64,000 nt of DNA from Setoptus koraiensis (GCA_048013815.1 CM106585.1:17298001-17362000), one strand, 5' to 3'. Positions 24,735-36,529 are shown, counted from the first letter of the stretch. Program-made: numbers and translations. Notes: generated by a model from the sequence alone, not told the origin.

Positions 24735-26250
24735 ATGTTTTATTTAAATAGAATAACTTGTGTGTCGTTATTAACAGCTTTGTATTTGTGGACAACCCTA
24801 ACAGAGTTCACAAATCTGTCTGTGACCTCCTATAGCGGCCCGAAAGTGAACCGCAGTTACACAAATAGAGCAATATTTAGTGATACGAAACAACAAAGAA
24901 CAAATCTAAGTGATGATATTACTAGAGACTACCGCCACGCTAGTCGAATTAAAGTAGCCTCACCCTCTGATTATGACGATCAATCCAATCTAAAATGTGG
25001 CCTCTCTATTGCCACCATGAATACGCGAATAGTGGGCGGAAGGTCCGCATCTGCTGCAGAGTATCCGTGAGTAGTATGATGACTATAAACACGAAACTAA
25101 ACATCAAACAAGATCCTGTCCATTCAATAAATAGTAACAGTAATCATTATCAATCAAACAAATTTTAGGTGGTTGGTATCATTGCAGTTAGAGAGAAAAT
25201 ACTGGTTTGGATTCAAGGCTTATTACCATTCGTGTGGTGGTTCTTTAATTAGCCCTTCTTGGATTGTAACAGCTGCTCATTGTGTGAAGTAAGTGGTCTA
25301 TAATTAAGTTTGATCGTACAACAGTGTCTGTAGCAAAACTATTTAAATGAAATTTATCAACTAACAAATTTAATATTATTGTCAACTAATTATAAAATAC
25401 CCCAGGGACAGAGATGAGAAACGTCGAGTGGTGGCGGGAGCAGACGATCTCAATCTTCTGTATAGATCGCAATTTAGAACTGTGGTCAAGCAGGTGATCA
25501 ATCCAAATTACGATAGCATCTTATCCTATAATGATATAGCATTGTTGAAAGTGAACAGACCGTTTGAGATGACATCGACAATTAGTCACATTGGTACAAT
25601 TTGTATCGAGAAAGATATCCAAGTGCCACCCTACGATATTGTGACAGTGGCAGGATTTGGTGCACCTGCCTTTGGAGCTGTGTCGAATCTTCGCTTGTAT
25701 AGCACCGACATAGCAGTCATAGACCCATTGACGTGCAATAGGTCCTTCGATTATACAATATCACCAAATATGATTTGTGCCGGTGGAATGATACCCCATG
25801 GTAGAGATGCGTGCACAGTAAGTGATTTTTTCTATCATTTCTGATTTCGTCGTATCTCTCTCTTTGCCAAACTATCTAGCAAGACAGATGTCCGAACCAA
25901 AGTTACTTATATCTTCCATCAACTACAACTTTTATCTGTGATAATCGTGATGAACGTAGGGCGATAGTGGCGGGCCACTGCAGAAGATAGATAATGGACA
26001 TGCCACTTTGGTTGGAGTGGTCAGGTGAGTGTTGAGACTTGCTTGTTGGTTACGAAGTTTTTGTATGAAGCAAAAAAAACAATTATCATTCTTTATTCTT
26101 TTTCTACGCATCAATTCAATTTGTTGTTTTTGTAATAGTTTTGGGAACGAATGTGCGACTGGCGGATTTCCAGGAATCTACACAGCGGTCAGCCATTATT
26201 ACGACTGGATTGTACAAAATATTGATGAGAAATTGTACCCCTCATCTTAG
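24735..26250 (+). CDS. Trypsin-like serine protease (S1), secreted
   Basis: Secreted chymotrypsin-fold zymogen of about 346 aa. Five exons: 24735-25066, 25169-25288, 25406-25817, 25960-26024 and 26139-26250. All introns are GT..AG and the frame closes at TAG. It starts with a hydrophobic leader ([17 protein letters not shown]). A pro-region with one Cys follows, then the activation site R|IVGG. The catalytic His is in TAAHC at the end of exon 2, the Asp is in NDIALL, and the Ser is in GDSGGP in exon 4. The residue six before the Ser is Asp (DACTGDSGG), so trypsin-like cleavage after Arg/Lys is predicted. The tail has [16 protein letters not shown]. The short pro-domain has no clip or CUB domain that I can see. 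The specific substrate is unknown. Confidence 0.9.
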
Positions 26251-28724
26251 ATGTTGAATTTTTCGACTGCATTAGCAACATTTAGACAACACCTTGTCCA
26301 AAGTTTAATTTTGTGTGTATGTACGTCGAGCGTTTAATAAATAATAAATTGCAAGAGTGCACTTGTTGTTCGTCGGTGATTGCGCTCTCTCTTGAGACTA
26401 AAGTCATCACCTTAAATGATCTGATCGTGTGATATCTAAGTCCATATGGGAGTTAGTTGGGACCACCACAATCAGCTAACCGATCGGCCAAACAGCTTAA
26501 TGACACCTACACTGATGAAAGGCCAAAGAGAGCGCGAGGGACAGAGAGAAGGAGAAAGGCAACAAAAAACTGTGTGGGCGTTCGTCTATTACGTAGTATA
26601 CCCATACATTGGGGTAAGTGGCTATATTATGACAACATTGCGACCAAACAAAAAAAGACAAGAGGGTTTCCTTCTCGTTTGGTTTCGTTCTTTTCTATTT
26701 GATTTATCAGCATTCTATCGGGCGAAGGAGTGCAAAGGATGTTATTGTACATCATTATCGCTTTGAATTCACTCGCAAGGTAAACCTCTTAGGGCGGACA
26801 CTCAGAACGAAGAGAAAAATGGGCACTTTGATCCCGTAAATCGTGAAATCGTCGAAATGGATATTCTTTTATACAACTTTTTTTTATCTCTCCAAACAAA
26901 AACGTGCGCACATACAATGTTAGATGACGTACATGGCGCGCATGGATTTATGAAAATTTTTCAAAAACTAGGAAAGAGTTGAATCTCCAATGGACCTTTC
27001 CTTCTTTATTTCAACCAAGGGGGTAATTTTCAGTCGGATTTTTGGGCTGATATGTGTACTCGAAAAAGACGTTTACCTTGCCATTGGTTGAGGAGCTCGG
27101 ATACTAATTCAGCAACAACTCTCATCATAGCGGACAATGTGGTATATTTCCACCGTGACAATCAGTTATTCATCGTTAAAGTATCGTGATAAAACCATGC
27201 GTATCGAGAACACTGTGTAGCTAAACCAAACGATCGAGGAAGCCCGGCGAACTTATTTTTGTTTGGACATGAAACATATACCTTAATACTGTTATGTCAT
27301 CACAACCCAGTATTATCTAGTGAATACATTATAGTGAGAACACAATCAACTTTATTCTGGTGAGTATCTATACAATGTTTAAATGTTTATGTCCTCTCTG
27401 AATTCAATAGTTTATACAGTGCATTGTTGTGTCAACCAGTGGTTGAACAAATCGCTCAGACCAGGAGAATGGTCTTGCAAATCAGCTCGCATTTAGATCT
27501 TCGCCGATCTTCAATTCTTGGACTTCCAATACTTGACCATTAACCCGAGCACTATAACAAGTTATGAGACTGCCACAGTAGTGGCCTATACACACGACCG
27601 ATTCACTGAGGAGCAATCGACCCATGACCACCAGTGTAAGGCAGAAACAAAATAAAGTAAGGGTTTAAATAACTGTTCAGAGACCCGCTAAAGCTCCTGT
27701 CTTGCTAAGTAGCAGTGATCAGTCTGCTCTCAATAGATCAGTCAAAGACAATTTGCGTGTAGATGTCGCAACTAATGAGCATTGCGAGTGACAATGAGTC
27801 TTTTGTCATTATCTAGTCGTATTGCAATTAATTCATCATTCATATCGCCATGTTATTTGGCACAAACAAATGTTACGTAATACACGCACACATATTGTGC
27901 GACAGGCCAGTTTATTCTTGTAAGTTAGTGAGTCTCCTGGGCAAATGAACTAGACTGAACAACAGTTTTGTTAGGTCGGCAGGTAATGTTAATAATTGGC
28001 CAAAGAAAAATCTTATATCAAGAGGTCAAGTGGTCAGCAGTTAGACACTCGAGAGATAAAATTGCAGAAAAAATGCACTTTGCTAGACCTATGACAACCA
28101 TGTCATATTTGCCATGAATGTGATTCAAATCTCGCGCAGAGCGGCTTGATGCAAAGTTTGCAAACAATAACCACTCACTATGATCAGTTCAGTGAACAAC
28201 ACTGACACAGTGGTGAGCTTGTGAGTCTAGTAGCTAGCCATTGTTGGCAATAACATTATCTACTATTTACCTGTTTTTCTATCCCAATCATATGATTCTA
28301 TTCATCACAATTGTTTCCTATCCTCTCCTCGTGGAATATTATTATCCATTCAATCGCTATTAAAAAATGAAAGCAAGCCAACTGGATCGCCAGAGGCACA
28401 CAAGTCAAGATAGCTCAACGAATTCGCACCTGAGACATGATCGATTGGGTCTGTCATTTATTACACAGATGAGATGCAAATCTGGACAAAAATAGACTAA
28501 AATAATCTATCACGCTTACAATTTATACATTCCAACATTCTGATATTTCCAGCTTTAGAAAACAACAAAGACAACAGAAACAAACAACAACATACCAGCA
28601 GTATTATTGCATCGAGCCAGATTGAGACGAAAAAATTCAACTAGTGGTTACTATGGTTACCGCAGCAATAACGATTCGATTTCAAATGTAAAACGCACAC
28701 GAGATATATCACAAGTCTATTAAT
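26251..28724. other. Intergenic, protease to katanin
   Basis: About 2.5 kb. AATAAA near 26,336-26,345 probably ends the protease transcript. Short frames at 26,446-26,766 contain Gly/Glu/Arg-rich or unrelated text and no domain. No RNA gene seen. The right end should hold the katanin promoter. Confidence 0.45.
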
Positions 28725-29633
28725 ATGAGTGTAGGAATCACTGAGATATGCGAGAACACTAAAATGGGACGCGAGTTTGCGCTCCTCGGTAATTATGAAA
28801 CTAGTCTTGTTTATTATCAAGGTTCTGTTCAGCAAATACACAAGCTTTTGGGTACCATTAATGATCCAGTTAGGAAAGAACAGTGGCAAGAGATTCAACG
28901 AATGATAGCACAAGAATACGAGTATGTAAAGGATGTACACAGTGTATTACAAGGTTTCAAGGGTGATAGTCATAATAACAGAGTCGTTGGACCTAGAGCG
29001 GCTGGATTAAATCGATCTGCCGGACTGAGTTTATCTATGGCCTCAATTGATTCGTTCGCAAGGATCGATTCAGATAATTATCACTACAATGGCAATCACG
29101 TCAAAGATCCTGATGTGTGGCCGGCGCCTCCACCTACCAACGAGTAAGTTTTTGTTGTTGTTTCCTCTTTTTTATTGAGGATCTCTTACTGTTAAACTAC
29201 AAAATCGAATGAAAAACTTATCACATGCTCCTCACCTTCTCTTTAGTTCTAGAAGCATCAAAACTAGGGCCAGCTCATCCGGCCGGCAGGCTAGATCTAC
29301 TCGCCGTGATAATCATGATGGTAGAAGCAAAGCGAATTCTACTTCGAGAAGATCATCGGATGTTTCTATAATCAAGAATCAGCCCCCCAATAATACAAGA
29401 AGAGCAAGTGACATAAATATTAGATCGGCAAACAGGAATCCTGGCTACACTACAAACAATGGACCAGCGCGTAGGACGAGCCAAACTGCATCATTAGTCA
29501 ATAATAACGGCGGTATTTTAGCTAGTATAGCAAAAGATAAGACATCTGGAGCTAAGACAAGCCAGGATGAGGATAGCCAGAGTGAAGGAAAATCCGACAA
29601 GGATGAGATGCGATTTGAAATACATGGACCAGA
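28725..29633 (+). CDS. KATNA1: Katanin p60 (microtubule-severing ATPase), N-terminal part
   Basis: The start ATG is at 28725. Exon 1 is 28725-29143 (..TNE|, donor GA|GTAAG) and exon 2 is 29247 onward (acceptor TTTAG|TTCTAG), cut by the N run at 29634. Residues 1-80 match the MIT-like N-terminal domain of katanin A1: EICENTKMGREFALLGNYETSLVYYQG, then QWQEI and YVKDV. A Ser/Arg/Asn-rich linker follows (SSGRQARSTRRD..., two RRSSD/RRASD repeats). The AAA ATPase domain is not present in this window, neither in the gap nor in the 24 kb after it, so the gene is incomplete here. The MIT-type domain contacts katanin p80 and microtubules; severing activity would need the missing part. Confidence 0.85.
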
Positions 29634-30133
29634 NNNNNNNNNNNNNNNNNNNNNNNNNNNNNNNNNNNNNNNNNNNNNNNNNNNNNNNNNNNNNNNNNNN
29701 NNNNNNNNNNNNNNNNNNNNNNNNNNNNNNNNNNNNNNNNNNNNNNNNNNNNNNNNNNNNNNNNNNNNNNNNNNNNNNNNNNNNNNNNNNNNNNNNNNNN
29801 NNNNNNNNNNNNNNNNNNNNNNNNNNNNNNNNNNNNNNNNNNNNNNNNNNNNNNNNNNNNNNNNNNNNNNNNNNNNNNNNNNNNNNNNNNNNNNNNNNNN
29901 NNNNNNNNNNNNNNNNNNNNNNNNNNNNNNNNNNNNNNNNNNNNNNNNNNNNNNNNNNNNNNNNNNNNNNNNNNNNNNNNNNNNNNNNNNNNNNNNNNNN
30001 NNNNNNNNNNNNNNNNNNNNNNNNNNNNNNNNNNNNNNNNNNNNNNNNNNNNNNNNNNNNNNNNNNNNNNNNNNNNNNNNNNNNNNNNNNNNNNNNNNNN
30101 NNNNNNNNNNNNNNNNNNNNNNNNNNNNNNNNN
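29634..30133. other. Assembly gap, exactly 500 N
   Basis: A run of exactly 500 undetermined bases, a conventional placeholder, so its true length is unknown. It lies between katanin exon 2 and a region made of mobile repeats. Joining or orientation of the two sides is not guaranteed. Confidence 0.98.
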
Positions 30134-30550
30134 ATTGAATATTCGAATTTCTGTTGACAGTTTCATCTGCTCGTTCGATGGTCAGTGTTCGATGGTTGGA
30201 GCTCGAAGTTCGGTGGTCACAATTCGAACTTCGAAACTCGTAATCGATGCACTATAACAAAGCGTGCGCCATTGACTGATTGGTGTGTCTAACTGAATTA
30301 CACATTGTGGCGAGAATGACCATCAAAATCTTACTAAATTCCGCACGCAAGAAATCAACATGTGTATCATGCTGGGATAGAAATTTGGAGAACTTGTATT
30401 TATTCTGTCATCTTTTCGGCTACTCTGATTCGACAGGCATAGATGTTCAACTCCGACATGTTGTCACATACTCGCATCAATATTCCAACGATACTCATCT
30501 TTCCAAAAAATTAAGCGCTCGAGATACTGATTCAATCAGTATCACTTGTT
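30134..30550 (+). mobile_element. Helentron-like element, 3' part (family 1)
   Basis: Right end of a family-1 repeat whose left part lies in the gap. It has the TTCGA-rich minisatellite (to about 30,245), the conserved 'CACTATAACAAAG.GTGCGCCATTGACT' block, then AATTAAGCGCTCGAG, the palindrome ATACTGATTCAATCAGTAT and the terminus CACTTGT. The same order of blocks occurs in the full copy at 34,780-35,616. Confidence 0.7.
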
Positions 30551-31070
30551 AATTTCGAATTTCGGTTGATGTAGCGATCAGTGCCCCGCTCCGATTTTGA
30601 TAAAACTTCTCGTACGGGTATGTCTTGACCCTAATAGACCGGAAAAGTTGGTCCGGAAGTGCGGAAACTTCCGGTTCCGGTTTTACATGAAATTGAAGCT
30701 AGAGGTCTGAAACTCACCAGAGAGACGTTACTGACCACGCTAAACATGATGGCATAATTTTCAGCTCTGTGCGACTTCCGGTTTTCCAGATGTTTAGATA
30801 TATTTGACGTAAGAAGACTTGAAGCGGAGAGATTGGAGCTCCGCTTTGCTCAGGGATGAGTATGTGATGGGTCTGAGAACTCGGTCTACGGCCTCGTATT
30901 CTGGAGGCCGTCACATCTCCGTCGTCGCTCCCGCGACGACTGCGTGCGACGGGAACCCTTCGGGTAGGGTTGATGAGCGCTTCGGGTACTTTTCCGAATC
31001 TTTCATCGATGACCTGAAAAATTAAGCGCTCGAAATACTGATTTGATCAGTATTACTTGTTTTTCAAGTT
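30551..31070 (+). mobile_element. Composite: GC-hairpin repeat plus a second Helentron-like 3' end
   Basis: Near 30,570-30,990 is a copy of the GC-rich TIR-type repeat (TCCGGAAGTGCGGAAACTTC at about 30,650; GTCGTCGCTCCCGCGACGAC at about 30,920; ACCCTTCGGGT). It is followed at 31,018-31,063 by another Helentron-like 3' end, AATTAAGCGCTCGAAATACTGAT..ATCAGTATTACTTGT. No matching 5' end lies between this and the previous 3' end, so the elements are nested or truncated. Confidence 0.55.
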
Positions 31071-31679
31071 GATGATCTTAGATGTGGGGACAGTTGTGTA
31101 GAAATGAGTGGCAGACATCAAAAATCGATTAGGCTAGATTGTGTATGGCACAGTGCCAGCTGTCTCTAGAAAGTTTCAAGAAATTATCCTGGTGAGAATA
31201 ATTTTTAAAATTTCACCTACTGCACTGGGTGGAAATTTGCCATAACTTTCAGCCGAAGTTCAGGGAAAATCCGTTCGAGGTCGCCTTTTGTACAGTATTT
31301 GTTGTGTGAGTGAGATTGAGTGAGCGATGTGTGGCACATGTGCGTTATCTGCAGGCTCAGTGAGTTAGGGATCTCAGTTGTCGCTTCTTTTCACTCGGGT
31401 ACCACGGTGTACCCGACACGCGCGCGATAACCCCCGTAGAGTCATAAATTGGTTCTGGTCTCGGTACTTATCTCAGTGTTATGGCATGCAGATATAAGCT
31501 AATTTATTGTCTAACGAATCGGCATCGATTCAATCATTTCAATCTTCATAATTTGATAACAATATCACAAAACTTGCAATCAACTCAGTGTTCACAGTTT
31601 GGTAACAATAGGACGATTTGCCGAGTATCAGTAATAAGTCTATTTACAATATGTTAACAATATCACAAATTTACAAAAC
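31071..31679. other. Repeat remnants, no gene recognised
   Basis: 31,135-31,210 holds a copy of the 'GTGTATGGCACAGTGC.AGCTGTCTCTAGAAAGTTTC' block that recurs in family-2 elements at 42.8-44.1 and 51.5-53.1 kb. The rest shows no gene. Confidence 0.5.
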
Positions 31680-32155
31680 AACAATGAACAAATTACAATT
31701 TACTAATTTACAGGAGGTGCTCAAAATGTTCGCCTTGGGCTTCGAAACATTTCTCGCAACTTTGAAATCAAGGGCATCTGATGGAAAATTAGAAGATGAC
31801 CCGGTGACCTTCCTCTTCAATAACAATAATGCTTCCCGGTCAGGCATCTCGACTAGACTTCTAGCAAGCACATCACTGAAGACATCCTTAATGAGGTGGG
31901 TCCACAAGAAGTAATCCAGGGGGTGAGATCTGGCGAGCTGGCTGGAAACTCGAACGGGTTTCGATTTGGTCGGAACGGCGTCGCTTGAGACCCTGAACCA
32001 GGGTCTCAAGCGACGCATTTGCCAAATGTGCTGGAGCCCCATCTTGTTGGAAAGTAATATCGTTGAAGGCATCATCGAGTTTATTCTTCATGGCAGGAAC
32101 AACCAGACTAGTTATGAATTCAGGATAGGATATCTTGTTAACCGTACCATGAAAA
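31680..32155 (-). pseudogene. Mariner-type transposase remnant
   Basis: On the minus strand one frame reads PVFHGTVNKISYPEFIT, then MKNKLDDAFNDITFQQDGAPAHLAN. This is the second catalytic Asp region (QQDGAPAH) of a Tc1/mariner DDE transposase. After a frameshift another frame gives LARSHPLDYFLWTHLIKDVF, the third-Asp region (usually SPDLTPLDYFLW). The N-terminal half and the terminal repeats are missing; the left edge ends at the Helentron-like element at 32,156. Between the two frames is a perfect 18-bp inverted repeat (31,978-32,016), and the reading frames disagree across it. Non-functional. Confidence 0.75.
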
Positions 32156-32199
32156 ACAGGTGATACTGATTCTATCAGTATCTCGAGCGCTTAATTTTT
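32156..32199 (-). mobile_element. Isolated Helentron-like 3' end (reverse)
   Basis: ACAGGTGATACTG..ATCAGTATCTCGAGCGCTTAATTTTT, the reverse of the family-1 terminus. The next element starts directly in its T run at 32,200. No matching 5' end is found nearby. Confidence 0.65.
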
Positions 32200-33830
32200 T
32201 AGCGCTTAATTTTAATTAAGCTGCTATTGGGGTGGTGATGATGACTAGATTTATTCACGTGACTATGTAATCCTATGGAGGTTTGACTTAGTCAAATTTG
32301 TGAGAATCCTGCTAGATATTACACATGTATTCCGATGTAGATTTGACTTGGTCTATTATCGCTTTACTCGAAAATATTTCGTATGCAATCCTATGGAGAT
32401 TTGGGGTATTCTATCTAATAGCGCCACACTCCGATTTTCATGAAACTTCTTAGATGGAGCCCACAGGGCCCCTTGACAATACTTTGAGTGGTCCGGAAGT
32501 GCGGAAACTTCCGGTTTCACAGAAAATTCAAGATACAAGCTTGAAACTCGGTATACAGCTGTATATCAACGTGCAAACCACAATGCTGCCGATTTCAGAT
32601 CACCGCCACTTCTGGTTCTTTGGATATTCACCTAAAACCGTGATTTGGGGCATGTCCGGGATGAAGCGGGGTATTCTATGGAATAGCGCCACACTCCGAT
32701 TTTCATGAAACTTCACACCTGGGGCCAGAAAGGCCTCCTGAGAACACTTCTAGTGGTCCGGACGTGCGGAAACTTCCGGTTCCGGTTTTACATAAACTTG
32801 CGGATACAGCTTAGAAACTTAACATAGAGCCTGATATGACTGTGATGACAACGTTGAAGTCATTTTGATATCTGTTGGACTCCCGGTTTTAGAGATAATG
32901 AGCGATCGTAATAGAATTTGGCAGTAGACAGTCTTTTGCACAACCTACTTTCGTGTATGGATTGCAGTCATGTGAGCGGAGGGTAGAGGGCGCAGCCCGA
33001 TACCCGAAGCGCTCATCAACCCTACCCGAAAGGGTCCCGCCGCACGCAGTCGTCGCGGGAGCGACGACGGAGATGTGACGGCCTCCAAATTACGAGGCCG
33101 TAGGCCGAGTTCTCAGAACAATCTCAGGCTTATGTTCGAGTGCAGCGAAGCTCAAATCTGCGGAAAATTTCTTGCTGGCCAAACTGTAGGCCTGTTTATT
33201 AAATATCTTCTCACCCAGATAGGTTTGGAATGAGTTTGTCTACCCGAAAATAGTGAAAATACCCTAAAAAATACCCCAGAAACCGCCAGCGGTCGTCGGG
33301 TATCAAGACACGCCTCCTGTGCAGTACCTCGGTTATCTCGGGAACTAGGAATTTCCGCACTTCCGGAATACCCATTCCGGTATCAAAGTACAATACCTTG
33401 CCCGAAAATATCCAAAATACCCCGAAAAAAGTGTGGCGCTATTAGATAGAAAGTGTTCTTATCCATGGGTCAGAGTTCGATGGTCACAATTCGAAGTTCG
33501 CTGGTGACATTGCGAAGTTCGATGGTCACAAATCGAACTTCGAAATTCGAAATTGAAAATCCGAATCTCTGATGAGAGTTCCATCTGCTCGTTCGGTGTT
33601 CCATGGTCACAGTTCGAAGTTCGGTGGTAACAATTTGAAGTTCGGAGATTGAAAATTCGAATTTCCGATACTAGTTCCAGGTGCTCGTACAGAGTTCGAT
33701 GGTCACAATTCGAAGTTCGATGGTCACATTCCGAACTTCGAAATCCGAAATTGATGCACTGTAACAAAGTGTGCGCCATTGACTAATTGGTGAGGTCAAT
33801 ATGAACCTATACCGAAAGTTTCATCAGAAT
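32200..33830 (+). mobile_element. Helentron-like element with nested insertion, 3' end lost
   Basis: It starts TAGCGCTTAATTTTAATTAA and continues with the shared 5' region (TTTATTCACGTGA, then ..CCTATGGAGGTTTGACTTAGTC). It is interrupted by a TIR element at about 32,405-33,450 and resumes with the TTCGA minisatellite (33,465-33,745) and the 'GTGCGCCATTGACTAATTGGTG' block. It then breaks off near 33,790 into another repeat (CAGAATCTGAGTGTGGCACTATTCGC). The palindromic 3' end is absent. Confidence 0.65.
32405..33450. mobile_element. TIR element nested in a Helentron-like copy
   Basis: Bounded by inverted repeats TTCTATCTAATAGCGCCACA at the left and TGTGGCGCTATTAGATAGAA at the right. A second related end lies at about 32,660-32,712. 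It holds the TCCGGAAGTGCGGAAACTTC motif, the GC-rich hairpin block in reverse (about 32,995-33,085) and a 'GGTATTTCGGG/AATACCCCGAAA'-like region. No ORF for a transposase is present, so it is non-autonomous. Confidence 0.6.
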
Positions 33831-34779
33831 CTGAGTGTGGCACTATTCGCTACAACAACCGACTTGTTTGCTTAATGATACTGAACTAAAGTTACTTTGG
33901 CGCGCATCTTACTTGATTGACATCTACCTGTCACAAAAAGTGGTTTGTTAACTAATTGATTATACCTTTGCCGTTGCCTATTTATCTTTTGTCGTTTAAA
34001 TCGCTCGCTTTACCATACCATTGTTGACGAATGTTCAAACTCTATCCTGTAAACTCATTGTCTGTTTGTGTATTGCACACATGTGACATGTGCTTAAACG
34101 CACAGATAGTGAGTTTATCTGTAGTAGAAATATATATAATGTATGTCCCATGTACTCCAATACACACATGAAAAATAAACTCTAGTTAGGCAATGACGTA
34201 CTTCGTGAAGCAGTCGATAGCGATTAGAATGTGTTTGTTGTTGTTAGTTGTTGTTGACAATGGGCCGTGAAAGTTCATTGCCAACACGGCAATTGGTTTC
34301 ATGATCTGAAATGAGGTCATGCAACCATGTTATTTAGATCTAGTCACCTTATATAATTGGCATGTGTTGCAACTTCGAACGAAGTCTTAAACATCTATGT
34401 TTATTGATGGCCAGAAGTACATGTCCTTGACCTTCTATATCGTTGGTTCAATGCCGGCATGCTCAGCAGTGTTTTGTTCGTGCTTTTCGGAGATGATCTC
34501 ATTTCTAAACTTGGAGGGGAAACATAGTCTCGAATTCTAATATAAATGGCCTCGTTTCATACAATACTCATTTTGGGTGTTCTTTCGATTAGGTCCCCAC
34601 TCAGAATTGAATGAAACTCCGCACACGAGCCCAGTAGGGGCCCCACATTGTGAATTAGGTAGTCCGGAAGTGCGGAAACTCCCGGTTCCGGAGACACAAA
34701 AATGTTGAGATAGAGCTCTGAAAATTCATAATTAGGCAGATGACAACTAGCGGAGCACGAGGAAATAAATTTTGATTTA
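33831..34779. other. Non-coding, ends in a repeat fragment
   Basis: 33,831-34,560 shows no gene or recognised repeat. 34,560-34,740 is a reduced copy of the TIR-type repeat (GTCCGGAAGTGCGGAAACTC at about 34,662, AGTAGGGGCCCC before it). Confidence 0.45.
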
Positions 34780-35616
34780 TAGCGCTTAATTATAATTAAG
34801 TGGCTACCGGGGTAGTGATGTTGGATACGTTTATTCACGTGACTATGTAATCCTTTGGAGGTTTGACTTAGTCAAATTTTTGAGAATCCTGCTAGACATA
34901 ACACATGTATTCCTATGTAGATTCGACTTGGTCTATTATCGCTTCACTCGAAAATATTTCGTATGCAATCCTATGGAGATTTGACTAGGTCAAATTTGTG
35001 AGGGGTTCGGTGGTGACAAATCGAAATGCGAAAATTGAAATTTCGAATTCCTCATGAGAGTTTCAGCTGCATTGTCGGAGTTCGATGGTCAGAGTTCCGT
35101 GATCAGGGTTCGATGGTCACAATTCGTAATTCGAAATTGAAAATTCGAATTCCTGATAAAAGTTTCAGCTGCTCGTACAGAGTTCGTTGGTCAGTGTTCG
35201 TAGTTCGATGGCCGGAGCTCGATGGTCAGAGTTCGAAATTCGAATTTCTGATAAAAGTTTCGGCTGCTCAGTCAGTTCGATGGTCACAACTCGATCTCCG
35301 AAATTCGAAATTGATGCACTATAACAAAGTGTGCGCCATTGACTAATTGGTGTGTCTAACCAAACTATTCATTGTGGCGAAACTGACCATCAGAATCTTA
35401 CTAAATTTCGTAAGCAAGCAATCAACACATTTATCATGCTGCGATAGCAATTTGGAGAACTAAGATTTATTCTGTCATCTTTTCGGCTACTCTGATCTGA
35501 CAGGCTTGGATGTGTATCTCCGACGTGTTGTCACATACTCGCATCTATATTCCAACGATACTCGTCTATCCAAAAAATTAAGCGCTCGAGATACTGATTG
35601 AATCAGTATCACTCGT
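34780..35616 (+). mobile_element. Complete non-autonomous Helentron-like element, family 1
   Basis: An 837-bp copy with both ends. The 5' end is TAGCGCTTAATTATAATTAA. A conserved 5' region with TTTATTCACGTGA and three 'TCAAATTT..GACTTAGTC'-type units follows (34,800-35,005). Next comes a TTCGA-rich minisatellite (about 35,005-35,310), then the 'GTGCGCCATTGACTAATTGG' block. The 3' end is AAAATTAAGCGCTCGAG, ATACTGATTGAATCAGTAT and CACTCGT. The short repeat AGCGCTTAAT occurs at the very 5' end but is followed by a palindrome at the 3' end, the asymmetric layout reported for Helentrons. No ORF of note. No target duplication is evident. Confidence 0.72.
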
Positions 35617-35859
35617 TATGATACTAGTAATCGGGTGAGAGATTATCTAGAGACCAATCCATTTGCGAGTGATTTTGAAGTGCTGAGGCCTGTTTTCAAT
35701 TTAGATTGCAGTAGGTCCACTCTATCGAAACTCGATTTGGAATCGCATGTTTCCGCTTCGAAGTTTATTCTCACAAACGAGCATCGGCCTGCTAGGTTGT
35801 TGTTGTATTGTTACGAAAGAGAAGATTGGGGTATTGAGGATTGGCGGTATGTTATTTTT
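35617..35859 (+). CDS. Orphan coding-like fragment between two elements
   Basis: About 80 codons are open from the end of one element to the start of the next (RDYLETNPFASDFEVLRP, then RLLLYCYEREDWGIEDW). Composition looks like protein rather than repeat. There is no start, no stop of its own and no family I can name. It may be a piece of a gene or larger transposon cut by the two insertions. Confidence 0.3.
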
Positions 35860-36529
35860 TAGCGCCTTATAACTAAGTGCTTATGATGTAGTGTTGTGCG
35901 ATCCTGAAGATCATGCATGAGTATCCACGCATGATATGATGGTGGATACTAAATTCGTGCATTTCATAGATGATGCCAGTGAATATTCACGTACCGATTT
36001 ATTTGTAGATATTCACAGTTTTCGATCTTTAGAGTCACGCGCTGTGTGCTTGCAAACATTAGCACTAGTATAATCAGTGCTTAGTGAGTGTGTAGGCTGG
36101 AATGTGCTTGGGAGGTGGGGGGTACACTCAAGCTTGAGATTCAAAAGTTCATCCACCTTCCAAACACACATTCACTAGAGAGGTGGATAGGATTTTGAGT
36201 CTCGGGCTCATGCAAAGGTTCATGTAGCACTGTGCGATACACAATCTGTGCAAGTCTAATCAATCTTCTGTTTCTAGTATCGGCGGTATCTGCCATTAAC
36301 TAGCACATGTGCCTCTACAGTATGTGCGGATTTCGGAACTGTTCTCACCAGGATAATTTCCTGAAACTTCCTAGAGACTGTTAGCACTGTATCACCTACA
36401 ATCTGTGCAGGTCTGATCAATCTTTGATGTCTGCCGCTCATTACTACGCAAGAAACCATCTTCACATCTAAAATCAATAACTCGAAAAAAATTAAGCGCT
36501 CTTATAGTGGTATGATCAGTATAACTTGT
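35860..36529 (+). mobile_element. Complete non-autonomous Helentron-like element, family 2
   Basis: A 670-bp copy. The 5' end is TTTAGCGCCTTATAACTAAG, then GTGCTTATGATGTAGTG. The 3' end is AAAATTAAGCGCTCTTATAG, TGGTATGATCAGTATAACTTGT, a diverged version of the palindromic terminus. Inside are the 'GTGGATATTCAC' inverted motifs (35,940-36,030) and the 'TTTCCTGAAACTTCCTAGAGAC' block. The same sequences occur in reverse in the long element at 51,476-53,807, and the diverged 3' terminus (CTCTTATACTGG..) recurs at 42,708. Confidence 0.68.

Noticed and set aside
30905-30985. Possible hammerhead or HDV-type ribozyme in the GC-rich repeat (TTGATGAGCGC, CGACGGGAACCC)
   Set aside because: The conserved core does not fit: no CUGANGA..GAAA arrangement and no double-pseudoknot pairing that I could draw. 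It is kept only as a hairpin-rich repeat.
33459-33779. 106-codon minus-strand frame with repeated 'CDHRTSN' units
   Set aside because: It is translation of the TTCGA minisatellite, as are the similar frames at 42,029-42,605 and 47,802-48,312.
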